A stretch of 5,840 nucleotides of DNA from Candidatus Poseidoniales archaeon (GTDB taxonomy: Archaea; Thermoplasmatota; Poseidoniia; Poseidoniales; Poseidoniaceae): NCBI GenBank assembly GCA_012270265.1, contig JAAXIR010000244.1, positions 1-5,840 on the forward strand, read 5' to 3'. Positions 1 to 5,571 of this stretch are shown here, piece after piece. The notes below the pieces were generated by a model. The model did no database searches. It saw only the letters and a program-made list of their open reading frames with translations, and had not been told where the DNA came from. How positions within the stretch are numbered: the first letter of the stretch is position 1; the number at the start of each line of letters is the position of its first letter. Made by a program: the position numbers and the translations under genes.

Positions 1-875
1 GAATGGCGAGTCTAAGGCAGCTTCAATGTGGATTGAAATATGCTGAATTGAATGTGGATGTTGAGACTGCAAAGCATTGGAATCGTTCTGAGAATCAGGT
101 TGTCGCAATGATTCTCTCAGGCTCACGCGGACTCGGCCACCAAGTCTGCAGTGACCACATTCACCAGTTGGAATTGCGTCTCAAACAACGTGGAAACGAT
201 TGGGTTGACGAGGAATGGGGGTACGTTTTACCCGATCGTCAACTCGCATCCGCACCAATCCATTCCAAACAAGGTCAGGCCTATCTCAATGACATGAAAA
301 CCGCAGCTAATTTTGCCTTTACGAATCGAGCTGTCCTTACCGACCGTTTGTTCAAGGGATTGAAGGCAGAACTCGGGGAAGAAATCGAATTGTCAACCCT
401 CTACGATGTATCGCACAACATCGCCAAGATTGAAGACCACGTCATTCACGGAAAAAACTGCACCTCAGTCGTACACAGAAAAGGTGCAACAAGAGCATTT
501 AGTGGCAATCAACCCGACGTCCACGCATCCTTTTCCGATACAGGACAACCCGTGGTTGTCCCCGGTGACATGGGCCGCGGCTCATGGCTGATGTAAGGGC
601 CAAGAACACAAGAACACAAAGCCTTCGGGAGTGCTTGTCATGGAGCAGGAAGAGCATTATCCCTCTCAGTTGCAAGGAAACAAATTAACGCTGAACAGAA
701 GGAAAACGAACTTCGTAACAGAGGGATTGTTGTACAAGCTGCAACAAAAAACATTCTTTCTGAGGAAGCTCCAGAGGCCTACAAAAATGTCGATCAAGTC
801 ATCGAAAATACAAGTCGTGCAAACCTAGCTCGTCCAGTCTTACGTCTCGAGCCAATGGCCGTCATCAAGGGATGA
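1..875 (+). pseudogene. rtcB: RtcB-type tRNA-splicing/RNA ligase, 5'-truncated by the window, with an in-frame TAA
   Basis: RtcB is a GTP- and Mn2+-dependent ligase that joins RNA 2',3'-cyclic phosphate ends to 5'-OH ends, mainly in tRNA splicing and RNA repair. Counting from the ATG at base 3 (internal to the protein), visible motifs are SGSRGLGHQV (39-48, metal ligand His46), YDVSHNIAK (134-142, His138), HRKGATRA (158-165) and PGDMG (187-191). A TAA at 594-596 stops this frame at codon 198. The same frame then continues without a shift to TGA at 873-875 and carries CHGAGRALS (guanylylated His213), EEAPEAYKNV and the family's terminal AVIKG. Length and motif spacing match the C-terminal ~290 residues of archaeal/eukaryotic RtcB. 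Conserved positions are damaged: GNHYAE reads GLKYAE (residues 10-15), the Cys of QLACAP is Ser83, and the Arg after GRALS is Leu221. It is either a decaying gene or a sequence with errors; the RtcB identity is certain, loss of function is inferred. Confidence 0.85.
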
Positions 876-1058
876 TCACATGCAAGTGTTGGCGAGTGGA
901 TGCCCGCCTGTAGGTGCAGAACCGCTGTGAACACCATCCGGCTCTTCAACAATGACGGAGAGTAGTGTGTTGACAAGTTCTTTCAAATCATCGACTTGGT
1001 TTTGCAGCTCTTTGATGCGTGCTTTCGTATCGTTCTTCTTTTCAGTAGCAGTGCTCAT
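876..1058 (-). CDS. small coiled-coil protein, unknown function
   Basis: I do not recognise this 60-residue protein family. Residues 11-37 form a clean heptad pattern with hydrophobic a/d positions I15, L18, V22, L25, V29, L32 and I36, so a short amphipathic coiled coil for oligomerisation or partner binding is likely. The N-terminus is polar and Lys-rich. The tail after Pro40 is Gly/Ser/Pro/His-rich, predicted disordered, and ends PLANTCM with one Cys. No signal peptide or membrane segment is seen, so it should be cytoplasmic. I chose the ATG at 1058 because the polypeptide from there begins with a typical MSTATEKK; an in-frame ATG at 1094 (or 1091) would add 12 (or 11) residues, and neither start has a strong Shine-Dalgarno. 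Its TGA (876-878) directly abuts the rtcB TGA from the other strand. The heptads argue for a real gene rather than a chance frame. Confidence 0.6.
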   Translation of the reverse strand: MSTATEKKNDTKARIKELQNQVDDLKELVNTLLSVIVEEPDGVHSGSAPTGGHPLANTCM

Positions 1059-1158
1059 GTATATCCCATCCGAAGAAGTTCCCTTCTTCATCATGAATTC
1101 AATCCAGACAACTCTTAATGTTTGCCGAGCAAAAAACCATCAAAAGCAGATTTGTTGG
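1059..1158. other. intergenic region between the tRNA-Thr 3' end and the small coiled-coil gene
   Basis: It contains the T-run that ends tRNA-Thr and the probable minus-strand promoter of the coiled-coil gene. The only TATA-like stretch seen on the minus strand is ATTAAG at 1114-1119, which is weak. If the upstream ATG at 1094 were used, this box would sit about 20-25 bases before it, as for a short-leader or leaderless transcript. Nothing else is recognisable. Confidence 0.3.
1131..1136 (-). terminator. oligo-T terminator downstream of tRNA-Thr
   Basis: Six consecutive T on the minus strand lie about 22 bases past the encoded CCA of tRNA-Thr, with another TTTT at 1142-1145 in between. Archaeal RNA polymerase commonly terminates stable RNA genes at such oligo-T tracts; no hairpin is needed or seen. 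Confidence 0.5.
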
Positions 1159-1233
1159 TGGAGCCACCGGCGAGGATCGAACTCGCGACCTCCTCATTAC
1201 CAATGAGGTGCTATACCACTAAGCCACGGTGGC
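1159..1233 (-). tRNA. tRNA-Thr(GGT), CCA encoded, no intron
   Basis: The minus strand folds into a complete cloverleaf. Acceptor stem GCCACCG (from 1233) pairs with CGGTGGC (1169-1163); the discriminator is T at 1162, followed by genomic CCA (1161-1159). The D arm carries TGGCTTAGTGG, matching box A. The anticodon stem is CCTCA/TGAGG with loop TTGGTAA, giving anticodon GGT, which reads Thr codons ACC and ACU. The T arm is GCGAG-TTCGATC-CTCGC. The mature body is 72 bases with a 5-base variable loop. The discriminator U agrees with archaeal threonine identity. The gene has its own TATA-like box and T-run and lies 3' of tRNA-Ser on the same strand. Confidence 0.97.
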
Positions 1234-1258
1234 GGCGTCCATGCCACCAAGCATTTCG

Positions 1259-1264
1259 ATATAA
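1259..1264 (-). promoter_or_regulatory. TATA box for tRNA-Thr
   Basis: On the minus strand this reads TTATAT and lies 26-31 bases upstream of the mature tRNA 5' end at 1233, where an archaeal TBP site is expected. The box lies in the spacer between the two tRNA genes, so tRNA-Thr can be transcribed independently of tRNA-Ser. Confidence 0.65.
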
Positions 1265-1280
1265 CCGCTTCGCGTCTTCC

Positions 1281-1285
1281 AAAAA
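1281..1285 (-). terminator. oligo-T terminator downstream of tRNA-Ser
   Basis: Five consecutive T on the minus strand lie about 21 bases past the CCA of tRNA-Ser and upstream of the tRNA-Thr TATA box. The order T-run then TATA box separates the two tRNAs into individual transcription units. Confidence 0.45.
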
Positions 1286-1305
1286 CAGGCGAGAAGCATG
1301 TGAGT

Positions 1306-1391
1306 TGGCGCCGAGAGAGAGATTTGAACTCCCGAGGGACAGGCCCACGCGATTTCCAGTCGCGCGCACTACCAGGCTATGCGATCTCGGC
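1306..1391 (-). tRNA. tRNA-Ser(GGA), class II, CCA encoded, no intron
   Basis: The minus strand gives acceptor stem GCCGAGA (from 1391) paired with TCTCGGC (1316-1310), discriminator G at 1309 and genomic CCA (1308-1306). The anticodon stem is CGCGA/TCGCG with loop CTGGAAA, so the anticodon is GGA, reading Ser codons UCC and UCU. The variable region is long and contains a GGG/CCC stem, as required for serine class II tRNAs. The T arm is GGGAG-TTCAAAT-CTCTC with one G-T wobble. The mature body is 83 bases. Discriminator G and the extra arm both fit serine identity. Confidence 0.97.
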
Positions 1392-1415
1392 TCGCAGTTC
1401 GGCCCAACCGACATC

Positions 1416-1428
1416 AGCGTTTAACGCT
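1416..1428. promoter_or_regulatory. palindromic TATA-like element between divergent tRNA-Ser and the membrane protein gene
   Basis: AGCGTT-T-AACGCT is a perfect 13-base palindrome with an A/T core that reads TTTAA on plus and TTAAA on minus. Its centre is 31 bases upstream of the tRNA-Ser 5' end, a suitable TATA position. On the plus strand it is about 60 bases upstream of the ATG at 1485, so it could also serve that gene with a leader of roughly 30 bases. Use in both directions is inferred from symmetry and position only. Confidence 0.4.
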
Positions 1429-1484
1429 CTCGCTTGTCAATGTAGGAACGCAAGAACCTCAAAGGGGGACGTTCACGGGGTGAC

Positions 1485-2405
1485 ATGGACGGTGGGGAAA
1501 CAGTAACCCATGACGCATCTCACGATGCACTTCCATTTCGATTAAACGATGTCAACGTTGAACCGAAGTTCTTCGATGTTCATCCACTCATACCACAAAT
1601 CCGTCAAGAGTTGATGTTCCAGTTGAAATTGATCCGTCTCGATTGGAACCAACAATTTACGATTGCAATTATGTCAGCAGTAATGGCAATTATTCTCGGC
1701 GCACTTAATGCAGATATCTTTGATGGAGGGAACGCAAAGGTAGCAGGTCTGGAAGGTCTCCAAATCGCAGGGAGTACGGCCTACTTTCAGATGGTCATTT
1801 CCATACTCATTTGGGGATGGTTCCTGTTCATGCTCATCCAAATGTTCCCAATTATGCGAACACATACAGTCACATTGCTGATGATCTGGGCAGGATTCGC
1901 AATAGCCCAAGTTTTCTTCCACTCGACGAACAAGAACTTCCCTGTTGGGCTTTCTCTTTCAGATATGATGGGAGGATTCCTCATTACGTTGGTGTGCATT
2001 TTTTTCCTCTACTTCTTCATCAAAGCAGTGCGTGAAACAAGGGACCTCCATGTTGAGACCCACCACTTACACGAGGATGTTCGAGTGATGGAGGAATCAA
2101 TGCTTGAACATTCTTTGCGAGGATGGGCCTTTGTGTGTGCAGCTTGGGCAATTTCAGCCATGCTTAGCGCTTGGACTGGAGCACAATACATCGCTGAACG
2201 TACAGGATCTCGAACATGGGCCCTGACGCTGCACATTCTCTTTTCGATTCTAACGATTCCGTTACTTATCTGGACCGTCTGGTTCCCGCAAAGAATGCTC
2301 GGTAATGAGGCACGTGTTCGAACGAAGGCTGCAGTCTCTGCAGACGAAGATCTCATGAGCAAAGCAAACATTGTTGAGGTATCCCCCGATGAGGAGGCAT
2401 GGTGA
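1485..2405 (+). CDS. six-helix integral membrane protein, unknown function
   Basis: I do not recognise the family. The 306-residue protein has a ~58-residue polar, acidic N-terminus, then six hydrophobic segments at about 59-76, 101-121, 127-147, 160-180, 212-231 and 246-266, and an acidic C-terminal tail ending DEEAW. Positive charges cluster after segments 2, 4 and 6, which predicts both termini and the 181-211 loop in the cytoplasm. That loop has a notable His cluster, HVETHHLHED (189-198), and may be helical. There is no signal peptide, ABC, transporter or protease motif that I can name. The start at ATG 1485 is preceded by GGGGTGA, a Shine-Dalgarno-like stretch placed very close. Its TGA overlaps the start of the desulfurase gene, so the two are probably co-transcribed and translationally coupled. 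Confidence 0.85.
   Translation: MDGGETVTHDASHDALPFRLNDVNVEPKFFDVHPLIPQIRQELMFQLKLIRLDWNQQFTIAIMSAVMAIILGALNADIFDGGNAKVAGLEGLQIAGSTAYFQMVISILIWGWFLFMLIQMFPIMRTHTVTLLMIWAGFAIAQVFFHSTNKNFPVGLSLSDMMGGFLITLVCIFFLYFFIKAVRETRDLHVETHHLHEDVRVMEESMLEHSLRGWAFVCAAWAISAMLSAWTGAQYIAERTGSRTWALTLHILFSILTIPLLIWTVWFPQRMLGNEARVRTKAAVSADEDLMSKANIVEVSPDEEAW
2391..2397 (+). promoter_or_regulatory. strong Shine-Dalgarno for the cysteine desulfurase
   Basis: GAGGAGG lies inside the last codons of the membrane protein gene. It is 1 base from ATG 2399 but 7 bases from the in-frame ATG 2405, so spacing favours 2405. The latter gives a TGATG stop/start overlap, typical of translational coupling. Confidence 0.7.
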
Positions 2406-3622
2406 TGGATTTAGCAAAATTACGCGAAGATTTCCCTGCATTGTGTGAGGACCAACCTGTTGCCTATCTTGACAATGCATGCGTCACTCTTCGACCACAC
2501 TCCGTCATCAATGCGATTTCAGATTATTACACAAAAACGCCAGGTTGTGGAGGCCGTTCCGTCCACAGATTTGGAACAACTGTTTCAAAAACAATCGCGC
2601 ATTCCAGGAGAACACTTGGTCAATTTTTCAACGCACCATCGGTTAATGAAATCGTCTTTACACGAAATGCAACCCACAGCCTCAATCAAGTCGCAAAAGG
2701 ATTGGCATGGCAAAAAGGAGATGTTGTTCTCACAACAGATAGAGAGCATAATTCGAATCTTGTCCCGTGGCTGCAACTGGAAGAAGAACAGGGAGTTGAC
2801 CATCGCGTCGTGACTTCACACGATGACAACAAGTTCGACCTTGAAGCGTTTGAAAACATGTGCGCAGAAGCAGGTAGCAAATTGCGGATGGTTTCTGTGA
2901 GCCAAGTTGGCAACCTCGATGGAATTGAAACCCCAATTCGAGAAATCACGAAAATCGCGAAAGATTTCGATGCCCTTGTCTGTGTTGACGGTGCCCAATC
3001 TGCTCCGCACATGCCGGTTGATGTGCAAGAGATGGGCATAGATTTCTTTGCATTTTCAATACACAAAATGCTCGGCCCGTCAGGAATGGGAGGTCTTTGG
3101 GGCAGAGAAGAGTTGCTTAACTCCATGCGCACCATCCAGTCCGGGGGACAGACAGTCAAGACATCACACTACGATGGTGTCGAATGGGCCACAACACCTT
3201 CCAAGTTTGAGGGTGGTCTCGGTCATTTTGCAGGCATGATGGCAACTGGTGCTGCCATTGATTATCTAACCAGTCTCGATATGGAACAAATACACGAACA
3301 TGAGATTCATCTAAACAGAATTATGTCAGATGGAGTCAAAGATTTGGACGGTGTTTCAATCATAGGTCCAGAAGATGCATCCAAACGTGGAGGTATTTGT
3401 TCACTGCTCCTTGATGAGAAGCTTCCCGCACATGACATCGCATTGCTTCTTGACGAGGTATCGGGCGTCATGGTTCGGTCTGGCCAGCACTGTGTGCATT
3501 CTTGGTTCAATGACAGAGGATACAATGGCTCATTAAGGGCCTCTGCTTATTTCTACAACACTGAGGAAGACGTGAAGCGTTTTGTCGATACGTTTTCAGA
3601 AGCAGTTCAGGCATTTCAGTGA
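2405..3622 (+). CDS. sufS: cysteine desulfurase, SufS/NifS-like class V aminotransferase
   Basis: This PLP enzyme family removes sulfur from L-cysteine as a protein persulfide, feeding Fe-S cluster assembly or tRNA thiolation in the cytoplasm. From ATG 2405 the protein has 405 residues, normal for SufS. Visible motifs are an N-terminal YLDNAC segment (family YLDNAA), REHNSNLVPW with His115 stacking on PLP, DGAQSAPH for cofactor binding, SIHKMLGPSGMGGLWG with Schiff-base Lys221, and VRSGQHCVHSWF with the sulfur-accepting Cys363. All key residues are present, so it should be active. The RSG-x-HC context and conserved length favour the SufS group over IscS. It overlaps the membrane protein gene and precedes the protease by 9 bases. 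No sufBCD, iscU or thiI is in view, so the sulfur acceptor is unknown. A related class V role such as selenocysteine lyase cannot be excluded, and an ATG at 2399 would add two residues. Confidence 0.9.
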   Translation: MDLAKLREDFPALCEDQPVAYLDNACVTLRPHSVINAISDYYTKTPGCGGRSVHRFGTTVSKTIAHSRRTLGQFFNAPSVNEIVFTRNATHSLNQVAKGLAWQKGDVVLTTDREHNSNLVPWLQLEEEQGVDHRVVTSHDDNKFDLEAFENMCAEAGSKLRMVSVSQVGNLDGIETPIREITKIAKDFDALVCVDGAQSAPHMPVDVQEMGIDFFAFSIHKMLGPSGMGGLWGREELLNSMRTIQSGGQTVKTSHYDGVEWATTPSKFEGGLGHFAGMMATGAAIDYLTSLDMEQIHEHEIHLNRIMSDGVKDLDGVSIIGPEDASKRGGICSLLLDEKLPAHDIALLLDEVSGVMVRSGQHCVHSWFNDRGYNGSLRASAYFYNTEEDVKRFVDTFSEAVQAFQ

Positions 3623-3626
3623 GGGG
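3621..3626 (+). promoter_or_regulatory. Shine-Dalgarno supporting the GTG start of the protease
   Basis: GAGGGG overlaps the desulfurase stop codon and lies 5 bases before GTG 3632. It decides the non-ATG start: from this GTG the protein has a short basic cytoplasmic segment and a complete membrane anchor. Confidence 0.6.
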
Positions 3627-3631
3627 CTGTC

Positions 3632-4771
3632 GTGACAGGGAATCATGAGACAGATGCAAAGGACGAGGGCCTATCTCCACGACTTGAAAAGGACCTTGAA
3701 ATCGTTCGACGCATCGTGAGCGTTGCTACTGCCGCACTACTCATCTTGGTAGCAGGCTTTGCTTACAATATCATTGTAGGTGATGGTCTGACATTCGTCA
3801 AACCGAGCGATGCTCTGATTGAATCTGAACAAACCTACAGAGAACTCATCAATCTTCCAAGCGGTTATTCTGGCTCTGGAGTCAATGTGTGCATTGTTGA
3901 CACGGGTATGGAATTGAATCACCCAGATTTGGAAGGTTTTGATGTGGCAGGCTGGGTTGATATTGTTCAAGGTAAATCCAATCCATACGACGATCATGGA
4001 CATGGAACGAACATGGCAGGAATCCTCGTAGCAAATGGTTGGATAAACGGTATCGCAAAAGACGTGAATCTCTATGTCGCCAAAGCATTGCTTGCCAATG
4101 GGTCCGGATACGAAGAAGACGTCGTTGCAGGCATCGATTGGTGCATCGGTCAAAACGTGAGCATTATTTCCCTCTCATTGGGTGGGGGGCAAGATTTGTT
4201 CCCATTGCCCGGTTCCAGTGGCAGGACCATCGAAGACTCAGTGAACGATGCTACTGCGCGTGGAATATTCGTTGTCGCAGCTGCGGGTAACGATGGTGGT
4301 GAAAATGACGATGGGGATGTTGCATCACCAGGGAGCGAGCGTAGAGTCATTTGCGTTGGCGGAGTGACACTGTCAGGAGAACACTGGGCCAAATCCTCAA
4401 CCGGGAACAATGGATTCAGTGCTCTTCCATTCAAGCTTCCCCGTGGCGACCCTGACAAAAAGCCTGAATTGGTTGCACCGGCAAAAGAAGTCCCAGTACT
4501 CAACCATCAGGGGACGTGGTCAGCATCGAGTGGAACAAGCGCTGCTACTGTATACGTGACTGGGGCCATTGCTCTGTTGCTTGAAGCCCAACCACAGTTG
4601 GCCAGCAACGGGACATCAGGGGATGTTTCAACCATTGATGAGGTCAAAGACTGGATTATGCAATCCGTTCAACCACGAGATGGGCAGTCCGATCACGATG
4701 ACGACTATGGATACGGTTTGCTCGATATTGATGCCCTCTTAGAATTGGCTGACCAACAATCTACCGCTTGA
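3632..4771 (+). CDS. membrane-anchored subtilisin-like serine protease (S8 family)
   Basis: Residues 1-27 are polar with RR just before a hydrophobic helix at about 28-50, giving an N-in/C-out signal anchor, so the catalytic domain should face outside the cell. The subtilase domain starts near residue 80. Catalytic residues are Asp90 in CIVDTGM, His124 in DDHGHGTNMAG, oxyanion Asn220 in AAAGNDGG, and nucleophile Ser303 in SASSGTSAATVYVTG. The domain closes with GYGLLDIDALL. The Ser box departs from the usual GTSMATPHVAG (Ala for Met, Val for Pro) and the His box has Asn where His is usual. Only ~30 residues separate anchor and catalytic domain, too short for a normal I9 propeptide. A DHDDDYGYG stretch near 355 is acidic. 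GTG start chosen from the Shine-Dalgarno. The gene is third in the cluster and its end overlaps the methyltransferase gene by 11 bases. Substrate unknown. Confidence 0.92.
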   Translation: MTGNHETDAKDEGLSPRLEKDLEIVRRIVSVATAALLILVAGFAYNIIVGDGLTFVKPSDALIESEQTYRELINLPSGYSGSGVNVCIVDTGMELNHPDLEGFDVAGWVDIVQGKSNPYDDHGHGTNMAGILVANGWINGIAKDVNLYVAKALLANGSGYEEDVVAGIDWCIGQNVSIISLSLGGGQDLFPLPGSSGRTIEDSVNDATARGIFVVAAAGNDGGENDDGDVASPGSERRVICVGGVTLSGEHWAKSSTGNNGFSALPFKLPRGDPDKKPELVAPAKEVPVLNHQGTWSASSGTSAATVYVTGAIALLLEAQPQLASNGTSGDVSTIDEVKDWIMQSVQPRDGQSDHDDDYGYGLLDIDALLELADQQSTA

Positions 4772-5477
4772 AGAAGGCAACGATGGTCCCCCCAAAGAGC
4801 GGGACGAAGGCCATGTGATAGTTCGGTTGAGATTCTTGTACGAATTTGATCCATGCATTGAATCCATCGACCTTCGCTTTCCCGTCGTCATCAAGTTCAT
4901 CGTACTCTCCTACAGGCGTTTCTGGTTCTGTTGTGTAGAGAACACCGTTGTTGGAAAGCAAACCCATAGCATGTTGTAAATCATCAGCCAATCGACTGAG
5001 AGGTGCGTCAACAATGATTGCATCATATGCTTCAGAAAGGCGACGTTCGTCGGCACCCACCCCGGAAGCCGTTGTTAGTTTCCAAGCTTTTTCTTCAGCA
5101 CACAGAGTCGCAAAATCATTGACAATGATGTTTGACCACGATGATGCATCGTATCGTGTTTGAAGACGGTGGAGGATGACCCCAAATTTCGCTCCTTGTT
5201 CGATGATATCAAAGCGAGAAACAGGACGTTCTGCGAACAGGTCATACAGCCAAGCTGAGCGATGCCCGATACTTCCTCCAACTTCGAGGACACGATCAGG
5301 TTCTTGGCGACCAATTGCATCACGCAGACGACGCAAGACTGAAATCGACCATGTGGACAATCCCATGTGCTCCAATTGTGTAGCAATGTTTGCTGCAATT
5401 TCCGGTTCGTCACGAGAACGGCCATGATCCGCATTCAAGAGCGTGGGCAAAACCTGGTCACGCCCAATCTCGCTCAT
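4761..5477 (-). CDS. class I SAM-dependent methyltransferase, O-methyltransferase-like
   Basis: The 238-residue protein has a Rossmann-type methyltransferase core. Motif I is VLEVGGSIGHRS (63-74) for SAM binding, the acidic end of strand 2 is FDIIE (89-93), motif IV is YDAIIVDAPL (151-160), and a GVLYTTEP strand follows (178-185). The ~60 residues before the core are helical and resemble the cap of small-molecule or protein O-methyltransferases. No membrane segment or signal is seen, so it is cytoplasmic. Substrate cannot be read from the sequence. I chose ATG 5477 (MSEIGRDQ) because the 32 extra residues from the alternative ATG 5573 are basic, cysteine-containing and unlike the rest, and would overlap the divergent zinc-finger gene start and leave no promoter space. 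The gene converges on the protease gene and shares its last 11 bases. Confidence 0.85.
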   Translation of the reverse strand: MSEIGRDQVLPTLLNADHGRSRDEPEIAANIATQLEHMGLSTWSISVLRRLRDAIGRQEPDRVLEVGGSIGHRSAWLYDLFAERPVSRFDIIEQGAKFGVILHRLQTRYDASSWSNIIVNDFATLCAEEKAWKLTTASGVGADERRLSEAYDAIIVDAPLSRLADDLQHAMGLLSNNGVLYTTEPETPVGEYDELDDDGKAKVDGFNAWIKFVQESQPNYHMAFVPLFGGTIVAFFKR

Positions 5478-5571
5478 GGAAAGACCACAACGGCGGATTG
5501 TTTTGAAGACAGTGACCCTACCACAAGCGGTGGATTCAAAGGGGGCATGCTTCGAGAGCAACCTGAGAAGC
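5478..5571. other. probable divergent promoter region
   Basis: This 94-base gap separates the preferred methyltransferase start from the zinc-finger gene start. An A-rich TTCAAAACA stretch on the minus strand around 5500-5508 is at a plausible distance for a leaderless methyltransferase transcript. On the plus strand only a weak GATTCAAAG lies upstream of ATG 5572. No strong TATA box is seen. Confidence 0.3.

Noticed and set aside
631..828. Open frame of 65 codons within the rtcB 3' part
   Set aside because: It is in a different frame from the RtcB C-terminal sequence that continues through 597-875; no independent features.
1159..1391. Possible tRNA introns, given the nearby rtcB
   Set aside because: Both tRNAs have normal 7-base anticodon loops and regular arms with no insertion at 37/38 or elsewhere.
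1122..1424. Plus-strand open frames across the tRNA region
   Set aside because: They read through the complements of tRNA-Thr and tRNA-Ser; products such as ARIELATSSL and RERFELPRD are well-known spurious translations of tRNA genes.
2009..2371. 120-codon minus-strand open frame opposite the membrane protein gene
   Set aside because: Antisense shadow of a gene with a clear membrane topology; no recognisable protein features.
2686..3159. 157-codon minus-strand open frame opposite the cysteine desulfurase
   Set aside because: The plus strand encodes a complete enzyme with all catalytic motifs here; the antisense product is Ser/Cys-rich low-information sequence.
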